From positions 124,001-188,000 of the forward strand of contig CAVPTL010000009.1 in assembly GCA_963708725.1 (NCBI GenBank): a stretch of DNA of 64,000 nucleotides, given 5' to 3'. The stretch's first letter is position 1. Every line of letters starts with the position of its first letter. The position numbers and the translations under genes were made by a program. The DNA is from CAVPTL01 sp963708725 (GTDB lineage: Bacteria > Actinomycetota > Thermoleophilia > Gaiellales > JAICJC01). Under the pieces are notes generated by a model. The model ran no database searches. It was not told the DNA's origin and saw nothing but the letters and a program-made list of their open reading frames with translations. Below, in pieces: positions 52,293 through 60,323 of this stretch.

Positions 52293-52454
52293 TTAGGGCG
52301 CTACGTCGGGCTTCCGGCGAAAGAGATCACGGAAGCGTTGCAACAGCGACAGGTTGCCGGATTCGCGCCGCGCGCGGTCGAGCTCGGCGTCTCGCGCGTG
52401 AATCTCACGCCGACGGTCGATCTCATGATGGTCTAGGGGGCCTCCTAACGACAT
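52293..52454 (-). CDS. 53-aa basic microprotein
   Basis: This open frame begins MSLGGPLDHHEIDRRREIHA and continues as one charged helix ending SLLQRFRDLFRRKPDVAP. GGGAGG lies seven bases before ATG 52454, a very good ribosome site, and codon use fits the genome, so I consider it real. No family is recognised. The amphipathic Arg-rich tail could bind nucleic acid or membrane; this is a guess. It is convergent with the cyclase gene, whose stop is 31 bases away. Confidence 0.6.
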   Translation of the reverse strand: MSLGGPLDHHEIDRRREIHARDAELDRARRESGNLSLLQRFRDLFRRKPDVAP

Positions 52455-52650
52455 CCACAAACCTCCCTCTCGTAGGCACGAACGAGTCTCGATCCCAGTC
52501 TCGAACCGAGCGCCAATGCCACCACACTATCGGTTTGAGCCGATCGTGACAAGCTAGTTGGGGCGCCTCACCCGAAAACGACTTGGGGGAGGATCGTCGC
52601 ATCTGGTACATTCGTCCCGGAACATCCTCGCCCAGACAAGGAGCGGGCTG

Positions 52651-52800
52651 ATGAAGGCTCTGCGATGTTTTCTCGGCAAACACCGATGGGAACGGCAAAC
52701 TGCGGGTGGGTCGAAGTGTCGTGACTGCGGCAAGCGCCGAGAAGTCCGGCACCCGCCCCAAGCACCGCCTCGAGCCCCCGGGGACACGTGGATGTCGTAA
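52651..52800 (+). CDS. 49-aa Cys-rich microprotein
   Basis: This frame reads MKALRCFLGKHRWERQTAGG and then SKCRDCGKRREVRHPP with a Pro-rich tail. The CxxC pair (Cys23, Cys26) with Cys6 and His11 could form a single zinc site, and CFLGxHRW openings recur in small actinobacterial proteins. AAGGAG lies seven bases before ATG 52651. Longer in-frame starts from 52558 have no ribosome site. Function is unknown. Confidence 0.6.
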   Translation: MKALRCFLGKHRWERQTAGGSKCRDCGKRREVRHPPQAPPRAPGDTWMS

Positions 52801-52818
52801 GAACGACGGGAAGATCCT

Positions 52819-52881
52819 GGTCTGCTCGAGCAGACCGATATCGCCGCCCATCAGCGCAACAGGTGCCAGGATTGATCCTGG
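52819..52881. terminator. Two short palindromes between convergent genes
   Basis: GGTCTGCTCGAGCAGACC (52819-52836) is a perfect 18-base palindrome. CCAGGAT-TG-ATCCTGG (52866-52881) is a second inverted repeat. Both lie in the 128-base gap between the microprotein gene and the convergent lipoprotein gene. They may terminate transcription or bind a protein. Confidence 0.5.
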
Positions 52882-52928
52882 GTGTGACGTAGCCGCGACA
52901 GGTCTGACTGACGCTGGGCCGGGCGGTG

Positions 52929-53393
52929 TTAGGAGGTCTGCAGCGCGTTGGTCAGGCGGTCAGCGGTCGCCTGGTTCACCGCCACCACGAAGAAGATGAG
53001 GTTCTGGCGTACCGAGTAGCGAGCTGCGCCCTTCTTGCTCCCCGTGGAGGTGATGACGGTGCCAGGCTCTGAATTGAGGCCGGCCTCCAGAGCCTTGGCG
53101 TGTGCCGGGGATCTACATACCCACGTCTGTACCATGTTGGTGTTGTTGTCGCGGTCATCACCCATCAGCATCGCCGTGCAGTGTTTGCGTATGCGGGCGG
53201 GCCAGCTCGCGTCCAGCTTGGGATAGCCGGAGCCGATCTTGAACCCGGCTCGTTTCATCAACTGCCGCGCGTCCTGGTACGTGCTGTTTTCGGGGTGACC
53301 CGCGGATTGGTGTGAGCTGCTCCCGCACCCCGCCACCGACGCGACCGCCACGACCAGGCAGGCTGCAACGAGGATCCGCCGAATCTTGCTCAT
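52929..53393 (-). CDS. Small secreted lipoprotein
   Basis: This 154-aa protein starts with a lipoprotein signal peptide, MSKIRRILVAACLVVAVASV followed by lipobox AGC with Cys23. The mature part has two Cys residues (HCTAM and WVCRS) likely to form a disulfide, and is otherwise hydrophilic with a mixed alpha/beta look (DARQLMKRAGFKIGSGYP, VRQNLIFFVVAVNQATADRL). I know no family for it. It should be attached to the outer face of the membrane. Confidence 0.7.
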   Translation of the reverse strand: MSKIRRILVAACLVVAVASVAGCGSSSHQSAGHPENSTYQDARQLMKRAGFKIGSGYPKLDASWPARIRKHCTAMLMGDDRDNNTNMVQTWVCRSPAHAKALEAGLNSEPGTVITSTGSKKGAARYSVRQNLIFFVVAVNQATADRLTNALQTS

Positions 53394-53588
53394 GAACAGA
53401 TGATACGTGTCGAGTGTGACGAGGAAGACGTCAAAGTACCCAGCCAGAGCCCGCTGGCCCGCGCCCGTCTCACCACCGGCTGACCCTCGGTTGGCCCGCC
53501 GTTCCCGCGCGGTACCGTCCGCTTAGGAGCCGGCGTGACAGCAAGCTCGTGCCGACGGCCAGCTATCCGACGGAAAAGGAGCACACTC

Positions 53589-54519
53589 ATGCGAGCCATC
53601 ACCCAAGACAGCCCCGGCGCCGCCCCAACCCTCCGCGATGATCTGGCCACGCCGCACCCGGCCGACGATCAGGTACTCGTGCGCGTGCACGCCTCCGCGG
53701 TCAACCCGGTCGACAACGCCATCGCCGCCGGGATGCTGAGCGGCATGATCGACCACGAGTATCCCGTCATCCTGGGGCGCGACTACGCCGGCGTGGTCGA
53801 ACAGCTCGGCGCCGGCGTCACCGGCTACAGCGTCGGCGACAGGGTCTTCGGCTTTTTGCTGCACGCCAATCCAACCGTTCACGACGGCAGCTGGGCGGAG
53901 CTGATCAACGTCAGCGAGCACGCCTCGATAGGCAAGCTGCCAGACGGTGTCGATCTCGCCACCGCCGGTGCTGCGCCGCTGTCCGGCATCACGGCGGTCA
54001 CGGCGATCGACGCGCTGGAGCTGTCCGAGGGCGACGTGCTGCTCGTCGTCGGCGCCACCGGCGGGGTTGGCAGTCTGGCCGTCCAGCTTGCCGCGGGCGC
54101 CGGTGCCCACGTCGTTGCGCCGGCGCTGCGCCGAGGATGAGACGTATCTGCGCGAACTCGGCGTCGCCGAGATCCTGCCCCGCGACGGCGACCTCGTCGA
54201 ACTCGTCCGGGCACGACACCCCGACGGTGTCGACGCGCTGCTCGATGTCGTCTCCTTCGCCCCCGGGACACACGATGCCGCGCTGAGGCCCGGAGCCCGG
54301 GTGGCATCACCCAACGGTGCCGCCGGCGATGCCCCCGGTCACACCAACGTCATGGCTGTCCCGAGCCCCGAGAATCTGGATCGCCTGGGCACCCTGCTCG
54401 CCGATGGTTCATTGCGAATCCCCATCCAGGCGACCTACGAGCTGGCGCAGGCGCCAGACGCACTCAGCGCGCTACCGACCACTCATACTCAGGGCAAGCT
54501 CGCGATCCACGTCAGCTGA
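53589..54519 (+). pseudogene. Zinc-independent NADPH:quinone oxidoreductase-like gene, split by a +1 frameshift
   Basis: The gene encodes an MDR-family quinone oxidoreductase of about 310 aa. Part 1 (53589-54140) reads from MRAITQDSPGAAP through VRVHASAVNPVDN to VVGATGGVGSLAVQLAAGAG, the NADPH-binding loop. It then stops at TGA 54138. The protein goes on in the next frame with DETYLRELGVAEILPRDGD and ends GKLAIHVS at 54519. Removing one G in GCGCTGCGCCGAGGATGAG near 54127 restores one frame. AAAAGGAG lies before ATG 53589. Either the gene is broken or the assembly has an extra base. Both halves look otherwise intact. Confidence 0.85.
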
Positions 54520-54534
54520 GCCCCACGCGCACCC

Positions 54535-55272
54535 TCAGTCGGGGTACTCGTCCTTCCGCCATGACCGTGGCTCCGGCGGTCCGGGAATCGGCGTGCGGTC
54601 GACCAGGGACGCAAAGTACGGCGCCACGAACGGGTCGGGGGCCGACACGGTGTAGGTGTGGTAGACGGTGCCGTTCTCGCGCGCGAAGGCGATCCAGGCC
54701 GGGTTCTCGCGCAACCCGTCCTTGAGGTCGGCCCCGATCTGGCCCGACCACTCTTCGAGCCACTCGGGCGGATCGTCGACCATCTCCTTGATCTGGGGGA
54801 TGCTCTCGGCCTGATCCTTGGCCAGCGCGAGGCCGAAGTCGAAGGCGAAGTCGGTGTTGTACGTCGAGACGTACGGAAACTCCCAGCCCATCCGCTGCTT
54901 GTAGGCGGTCAGCCGCTCGATCGGTGCGCGCGAAAAGCAGATCAGCGTCACGTCGCGGTGGTTGAGATGGACGAGCGAGCCATCGAGGCCGTCGGCGAGG
55001 CTGGTACAGCCCGGGCACGCCCCAAGCGAGTAGTCGGGGCCGAACATGACGTTGTAGGCAAGCAGCTGCGAGCGGCCGTCAAACAGCTCGGAGAGCGTTT
55101 TCTTGCCGTCCTCGGTGTCGAACTCATACTCCTTCTCCACCGGCACCCACGGGAGCGCCAGGCGCTTCTGCTTGACCTCCTCGTTTCGCTCTGCCTGGTC
55201 GGCTTCGAGCTTGGCCAGCTCATTTCGAGCCGCCTGCCATTCCTCGCGAGTTCCGATCGTGTGCTCGGGCAT
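54535..55272 (-). CDS. DUF899 thioredoxin-like protein, copy 1
   Basis: This 245-aa protein is of the DUF899 family, with a thioredoxin-like fold. Family blocks are LPWVPVEKEYEFDTEDGKKT near residue 40, LFDGRSQLLAYNVMFGPDY near 64 and the redox-like CPGC in GACPGCTSL near 86. The CRMGWEFPYVS region follows. Its role is unknown; a dithiol-disulfide or detoxification function has been suggested for the family. AGGAGG lies before ATG 55272. It is divergent from the DUF2182 gene 100 bases away, and a second DUF899 gene lies on that gene's other side. Confidence 0.85.
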   Translation of the reverse strand: MPEHTIGTREEWQAARNELAKLEADQAERNEEVKQKRLALPWVPVEKEYEFDTEDGKKTLSELFDGRSQLLAYNVMFGPDYSLGACPGCTSLADGLDGSLVHLNHRDVTLICFSRAPIERLTAYKQRMGWEFPYVSTYNTDFAFDFGLALAKDQAESIPQIKEMVDDPPEWLEEWSGQIGADLKDGLRENPAWIAFARENGTVYHTYTVSAPDPFVAPYFASLVDRTPIPGPPEPRSWRKDEYPD

Positions 55273-55372
55273 CTCCGCCTCCTCATGTCAAACTACCCGG
55301 GGCCGATACCCCGAACGGCGTTTGGAGTACCTGCCAGGTGTAGAGCGTAGGCGAAGTGGGAAGGAGGGCAGC

Positions 55373-56119
55373 ATGACCGCGGTAACGGACCGTCTGACGA
55401 CCTGGAATCGCACGACGCTCATCCTTCTCGCGGGCGCCCTCGCCGCGTGGGTGGTCACGATTGCCCGGATGCGCGGAATGGACGACGGGCCGGGCACTGA
55501 TCTCGGCGGGCTGGGTTGGTATCTCGGCGTGTGGGTCACGATGACCGCGGCGATGATGCTGCCCACCGCGGCGCCCGCGGCGCGACACGTGGCGCGGCGC
55601 GCCTCTGGGGTACCGGCACTGCTCTTCATCGCGGGGTACCTGGCGGTGTGGACGGTCTACGGCCTGTTGGCGTACGCCATTTACCGGCTGGTGGCCTCGC
55701 TCGACATCGGCCAGCTGGCGTGGGATCGATCGGGCCCGTACGTGGCGGGCGGGGTGATCATCGCCGCCGGCCTGTACGAACTCACGCCGTTCAAACGGGC
55801 GAGTCTGCGCCGGTGCCGCAGCCCTCAGGAACGGGGCGCGTTCGACAGCGGCCTCGCGCACGGACGTGACTGCGTCGTCTGTTCCGGGGCTCTGATGGCG
55901 GTGCTGTTCGTGCTCGGGGCGATGAGCCTCGTGTGGATGGCTGTCCTGACAGTCGTGATCCTCATCGAGAAGGTGCTTCCGGCAGGGCCACGGCTCGTAC
56001 CTCTGGTCGCGGTGGTACTCATCGCCTTTGGTCTCTGGGTCGCGGTGTCGCCCGGGACAGTTCCCGGCCTGACCGACCCCTCCAGCCCGCCATCGATGCA
56101 CATGGACATGGGCGGGTGA
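55373..56119 (+). CDS. DUF2182 predicted metal-binding membrane protein
   Basis: This 248-aa membrane protein matches DUF2182. It has about six hydrophobic segments with the motif WVTMTAAMMLPTAAPAARHV after helix 2, the GLYELTPFKRASLRRCRSPQ loop and the GRDCVVCSGALM helix with conserved cysteines. The C-terminal end SMHMDMGG is His/Met rich, fitting copper or another soft metal. AAGGAGG lies before ATG 55373. Two DUF899 genes on the opposite strand flank it, one divergent and one convergent (four-base gap). Confidence 0.83.
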   Translation: MTAVTDRLTTWNRTTLILLAGALAAWVVTIARMRGMDDGPGTDLGGLGWYLGVWVTMTAAMMLPTAAPAARHVARRASGVPALLFIAGYLAVWTVYGLLAYAIYRLVASLDIGQLAWDRSGPYVAGGVIIAAGLYELTPFKRASLRRCRSPQERGAFDSGLAHGRDCVVCSGALMAVLFVLGAMSLVWMAVLTVVILIEKVLPAGPRLVPLVAVVLIAFGLWVAVSPGTVPGLTDPSSPPSMHMDMGG

Positions 56120-56123
56120 GAAT

Positions 56124-56870
56124 TCACACCGCGGGCACACTCGTCTCGTACTCGTCGTGGCGGCGGATCCACATCGGCGTCCCGGGCTGCTCGTCGCGAC
56201 CCTTCGGGGTGCGGTCGAGCAGCGCGTAGTAAGGCATCGCGAACTCGAGTCCGCGCGACGTGCTGACGTACGTCCGGTAGACGACCCCGTCGGCGAGCGT
56301 GTAGACGCTCAGACCGGGCCCCTCGGCGACATAGCCGCCGGGAGTCGTGCCGCACATCTCGGCATTCTGGACGACGGTTGGCGGGATCTCGCCTTCGAGG
56401 AACGGCTTCAGTTCGTCCTCGGTGTGCATGAATCCAATGTCGCGGTTGAAATCGGTGCCGCCGCTCGACACCCAATCGATGTCCCACCCCATTCGCTTCC
56501 TGAACGCGGTCAGCTTCGCGAGTGGCCCGCGCGACGCGAGTATCAGGGTGGTGTCCCGAGCCTTGAGATGCGGCACCTGGGGGGCGAGCGTATCGGCGAT
56601 CGAGCAGCACACCGGGCATCCCGCCTCGTAGGACGGCCCGAACATGAAGTGGTAGACCATCAGCTGGCTTCGGCCATCGAACAGGTCTGCCAGACCCCGT
56701 GAACCGTGCTCAGTCTCGAAGCGGTACTCCTTTTCCACCGGCACCCACGGCAGCCGGCGACGCTTGGCGGCCAGCGTGTCACCCCTCCGCGTCAGATCCT
56801 TCTCCTCCTGGAGTAGCTCGTCGCGCTCCGCCTGCCACTCCTCCTGCGTGCCGATCCGGTGGTCGCCCAT
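56124..56870 (-). CDS. DUF899 thioredoxin-like protein, copy 2
   Basis: This second DUF899 protein has 248 aa. LPWVPVEKEYRFETEHGSRG and LFDGRSQLMVYHFMFGPSYE match copy 1, but the redox motif is CPVCCSI near residue 80 (CPVC with an extra Cys) where copy 1 has CPGC. The middle and end differ strongly, so the two are old paralogues with different roles. It is convergent with the DUF2182 gene. AGGAGG lies before ATG 56870. Confidence 0.85.
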   Translation of the reverse strand: MGDHRIGTQEEWQAERDELLQEEKDLTRRGDTLAAKRRRLPWVPVEKEYRFETEHGSRGLADLFDGRSQLMVYHFMFGPSYEAGCPVCCSIADTLAPQVPHLKARDTTLILASRGPLAKLTAFRKRMGWDIDWVSSGGTDFNRDIGFMHTEDELKPFLEGEIPPTVVQNAEMCGTTPGGYVAEGPGLSVYTLADGVVYRTYVSTSRGLEFAMPYYALLDRTPKGRDEQPGTPMWIRRHDEYETSVPAV

Positions 56871-56962
56871 GTCGTGCCTCCTGTCGTCTGCGCCGGCGCG
56901 GGACCTTCAGTACCCACTCGCCCGCTTGACGATACACACGAGGGCGTTCGGTCGATCCTCGG

Positions 56963-57697
56963 TCAGTCGCCGGCAGCGAGCGCCGCGGCCCCAGATACCG
57001 GCCGCATCTGTCCAACCTCCGGCGGGAGGATCGGGGAGGGATTGAATCCCTTGACGGTGAGCCAGACGCCGAGTGAAAGCTCCCACAAGAACTCGGGGAT
57101 TGTCGCTACTCCCTGGGCTGCGCCGCCCTCCTCGATCACGCCGAGCAGAACGAGGATGCCCGTGAGGCAGATCAGCGGCCCTCCGATGAGTCCCAGCATG
57201 GCCATGCGCCGCGGCACCAATCCGGATTGGTACATCAGGTAGCCGAGCAGCATCCCGTTTCCGATACCCACGATGAAGCCAGGCCCGAGCAGAAATGTCC
57301 AATCCTTGATCGCGGCGAGCGTTACACCGATCGTGCCGGCATCCGCACCCGTGGCACCCTGCTGCTGCAGGCTGACCACGCCCAGGATGCTGACCAGGCC
57401 GATCGCGATGAACGCACTCTCGACCAGGCGGGCCGCCACAAAGCCGAGCGCGAGTATCTCGTTCTGTCGCTTCAGAATTGGGAACAGCACGACGCCGCTG
57501 GCGACGTTTGCGACGATCAGCGTCAGCTCCAGCGCAGCTCCCAGGAGGATGCGGTTGTTGTCCGCACCGGAGCCCGCGATGTACGCCGCGGGGTGGTCGA
57601 GCACAGGCTGAAACAGATAGAGCGCGGGTATCGATGTGACGTAGGTGACCAGGAACAACACCCCGGCGGTGAGCGAGATCCTGCGATTCGAGGTCAT
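56963..57697 (-). CDS. DUF4386-type membrane protein
   Basis: This 244-aa membrane protein has six to seven hydrophobic segments and matches DUF4386: RISLTAGVLFLVTYVTSIPA at the start, GVVLFPILKRQNEILALGFV in helix 3 and LGYLMYQSGLVPRRMAMLGL after helix 5. Its function is unknown. MTSNRRIS at 57697 is the start, because its ATG overlaps the stop of an upstream 58-aa gene by four bases. Confidence 0.8.
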   Translation of the reverse strand: MTSNRRISLTAGVLFLVTYVTSIPALYLFQPVLDHPAAYIAGSGADNNRILLGAALELTLIVANVASGVVLFPILKRQNEILALGFVAARLVESAFIAIGLVSILGVVSLQQQGATGADAGTIGVTLAAIKDWTFLLGPGFIVGIGNGMLLGYLMYQSGLVPRRMAMLGLIGGPLICLTGILVLLGVIEEGGAAQGVATIPEFLWELSLGVWLTVKGFNPSPILPPEVGQMRPVSGAAALAAGD

Positions 57698-57870
57698 GCC
57701 GGCTTCCCGTGTCGCGACGGGCGTGCCTGCCACCGTTGCCAAGCGACAACTCCGAGCGCGACCACCCCGAGCAGTGCGATCAAGAGATGCCCGTTGCCGA
57801 ACGCTCCATTGACGATCGAGATCACCCCAAACAAGGTGAGCAACGCATCGCGGACGTTGCGGCGGTTCAT
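57694..57870 (-). CDS. 58-aa single-pass membrane microprotein
   Basis: The frame reads MNRRNVRDALLTLFGVISIV, a hydrophobic helix continuing to GVVALGVVAWQRWQAR, then a basic tail RPSRHGKPA. Two membrane helices of about 17 residues are possible, at 10-22 and 27-43. Its stop overlaps the DUF4386 start by four bases (ATGA), which supports it as a real coupled gene that could form a complex with that protein. The ribosome site (GGTGG) is weak and close to ATG 57870. Confidence 0.6.
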   Translation of the reverse strand: MNRRNVRDALLTLFGVISIVNGAFGNGHLLIALLGVVALGVVAWQRWQARPSRHGKPA

Positions 57871-58064
57871 TCCACCGTCCTGGCGAGTCCAGTGTTCGGC
57901 ATGGTGTCGCTCGCTCCCCGCTTCTGGGATTCTGCGTCCGGGAGGAAGGAGAAGCGGTGGGCGACCCAGCGGACGTTCGCGCCCTCTGACCCTACCACAG
58001 TGGATTTGAGATCAAGTTCTGGCGAGGCCGCGCGATATGGCAGTGACCGTGCTAGTCATCAGGT

Positions 58065-58701
58065 ATGAGCGACTACGACCGACACTCCTGGGAAGCGCGG
58101 TGGTCGCAGGCCCTGGACACCCACGGGGATCGCGTCGCACAGCGGCCTCCAAACGCACATCTGACCTTGGAGATCGGCGACCTGCGACGCGGGCCGAGCG
58201 CTCGACGCGGGCTGCGGCCATGGGGCGGAGGCGCTGTGGCTCGCGGCGCGAGGATGGCGCGTCACCGGGGTTGATTTCGCGGCGACGGCGTTGAGCTATG
58301 CCCGATCGTCAGCCGAGGCCATGGGCGCAGATGTCGCGGAGCGCATCGACTGGGTCGAGGGCGATCTTGCGATCTGGACGCCGCAGCAGGAAGCGTATGA
58401 CCTGGTGGTTTCTCTGTATGTCCACGTGGCCGGATCGGTTGAGGAGTTCGTGCAACGGATGGCGGCAGGGGTCGCGCGCGGCGGAACGCTGTTCCTGGTC
58501 GGCCATCGCCCCGTCGATCCGTCCACCGGAGCCGCGACCCCGGCGGCCGGGCAGGTGCAGGTCTCTGTCGAGGCGGTGCTGGCCGCGCTCGATCCCGGTG
58601 AGTGGCAGCCAATCGTGGCGGAGGAGCGTCGGAGATCTGTCCACGGCACGGGCGTCGATGCGGTGATCTCGGCGCGTCGCGGAGTGCCCCCTCCCGCTTA
58701 A
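58065..58701 (+). pseudogene. SAM-dependent methyltransferase gene, split by a +1 frameshift
   Basis: The gene would encode a class I methyltransferase of about 210 aa. Part 1 starts MSDYDRHSWEARWSQAL and runs to HLTLEIGDLRRG (58065-58190). The protein then goes on in the next frame with ALDAGCGHGAEALWLAARGW, the SAM-binding motif, then WRVTGVDFAATALSYA and RIDWVEGDLA to 58701. Removing one C in GGGCCGAGCGCTC near 58195 gives a single frame. As it stands, translation ends at 58274. Either a broken gene or an assembly error. Confidence 0.85.
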
Positions 58702-58796
58702 AAGTAGAACACAGATGGGGGCTTGTTTCAACCGGGAACCGTGGGGCAAAATGGCCGGTTCGAGGTCAATCATCTTCCGACCGGGGGAGCGAGACT

Positions 58797-60323
58797 GTGG
58801 ATACCGATGTGATCGTCGTGGGCGCCGGGCCAACCGGATTGATGCTTGCGCTGGAGCTGCGCATGGCCGGAGTGCGAGTGGCGGTTTTCGAGCGAAACTC
58901 AGAGGTCAGGGACGTCGCCAAGGCGGGCGGTCTCAGCGGACAGATCATCGACGTGCTGCGCTACCAGGGACTGCTGGAACGATTCGAAACCGGCCGCACC
59001 GCCATCCCTGCTCCCAAGTTGCCATTCGGCGGTGTGCACGTCGACTTCACCGTCCTTGCCGATCCCCCGATCGAGCTGCTGATCATGCCCCAGCCCGAAA
59101 TCGAACGACTGCTCGAGAGCCTCGCTTTGGAGTTCGGCGCGGAAGTGTTTCGAGGATACGAGGTCGTCGGGCTGAGCCAGGACGACTCCATGGTGACCGC
59201 GGACGTGCGCGCCGAAGGCCGGCAGCATCAGGTGACCGGGCGGTACGTGGTGGGCTGTGACGGCGCCAAGAGCCGCGTGCGCGCCTTGGTCGACGTCCCA
59301 TTTCCCGGCATCACCTATCCCGAGGTGCAGCGGCTCGCCCAACTCACGGTGCCCGAGGGAGTCACCGTGTTCGAGAGTGGCGACATCGAGGTCGTGGGAG
59401 TGGGCAGGATCCCGTTTGGGTTCACCCCGACCGAGCGGGGCGTGTTCGCCGTGGGGTCGACCGACCCCGAGCTGATGGGGGTCTACACCAGCGAGGAGGA
59501 GGGAGTCGAATACGACGACGACGATCCGATGACGGTGGCCGAGCTGGGGGCCAGCATCCGGCGGGTGCTCGGAGTGGAGCTGCCGTTAGGGGAGCCGAGG
59601 CGGATGACGCGTTTCACCTTTCACGCTCGGCAGGTCGAGCAGTACCGGCATGGGCGCATCTTTTTGGCCGGCGACGCAGCCCATCTGTATCCGGCCGGTG
59701 GGGTGGCTCTCAGCGCGGGGATGGTCGACGCCGTCAACCTTGCCTGGAAGCTGGCCGCCGCCATTGACGGGTGGGCTCCGGCGGGCCTGCTGGACACCTA
59801 CCACGACGAACGCCATCTCGCCTCCGAGCGAACGCTGCTCCATACCCGCGCCCAGCTGGCGCTGCGGCGCGGATATGACGAGGCCGCCGACGCGCTGCGA
59901 GAGTTCTTCCTGGAGCTCGTCGCCGACGAGCAGCCACTGCGACGGGTCGGGACGTTCATCGCGGGCACCAACGTGCGCTACCCAGGTCCGAACCCCAACG
60001 ACAACGCCTTGACCGGTACCTTCGCGCCCACTCTCACCCGTCTCGGCGAGTTCACTCCGCGACCTGTGCTGCTCGACCTCACCGACCGCCCTGATTTCCA
60101 CGAAGCCGCCCGTGGCTGGCAGGATCGCATCGAGATCCGCAGCGCCAGCGTGGATGACCGGCCGGCCGACGCCGTGCTGATCCGCCCCGATGCCTACGTC
60201 GCCTGGGCCGCGGCCATCGACGAGCCCACCATCACCGCCGTCCCGGCGTTGCGTGAGGCGCTCGCCTACTGGTGCGGAGAGCCCGGCGAGCAGGTTCAGG
60301 GGATCCAGCCGAAGGACATATAG
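58797..60323 (+). CDS. FAD-dependent aromatic monooxygenase (PheA/TfdB-like)
   Basis: This 508-aa flavoprotein belongs to the class A monooxygenases that use NAD(P)H and FAD to hydroxylate aromatic or polyketide compounds, including rifampicin monooxygenase relatives. FAD motifs are VVGAGPTGLMLALELRMAG at the N-terminus, VVGCDGAKSRVR near residue 160 and FLAGDAAHLYPAGG near 290. The C-terminal thioredoxin-like domain is present from about 420. GTG 58797 follows GGGGGAG by seven bases. The end overlaps the convergent WD40-like gene by 28 bases. Substrate is unknown, and drug inactivation is one possibility. Confidence 0.85.
   Translation: MDTDVIVVGAGPTGLMLALELRMAGVRVAVFERNSEVRDVAKAGGLSGQIIDVLRYQGLLERFETGRTAIPAPKLPFGGVHVDFTVLADPPIELLIMPQPEIERLLESLALEFGAEVFRGYEVVGLSQDDSMVTADVRAEGRQHQVTGRYVVGCDGAKSRVRALVDVPFPGITYPEVQRLAQLTVPEGVTVFESGDIEVVGVGRIPFGFTPTERGVFAVGSTDPELMGVYTSEEEGVEYDDDDPMTVAELGASIRRVLGVELPLGEPRRMTRFTFHARQVEQYRHGRIFLAGDAAHLYPAGGVALSAGMVDAVNLAWKLAAAIDGWAPAGLLDTYHDERHLASERTLLHTRAQLALRRGYDEAADALREFFLELVADEQPLRRVGTFIAGTNVRYPGPNPNDNALTGTFAPTLTRLGEFTPRPVLLDLTDRPDFHEAARGWQDRIEIRSASVDDRPADAVLIRPDAYVAWAAAIDEPTITAVPALREALAYWCGEPGEQVQGIQPKDI

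Noticed and set aside
48979..54500. A second copy of the tRNA 3' end as attR of an integrated element
   Set aside because: No 15-base or longer match to the end of the tRNA gene was seen downstream by eye, so an island boundary cannot be set.
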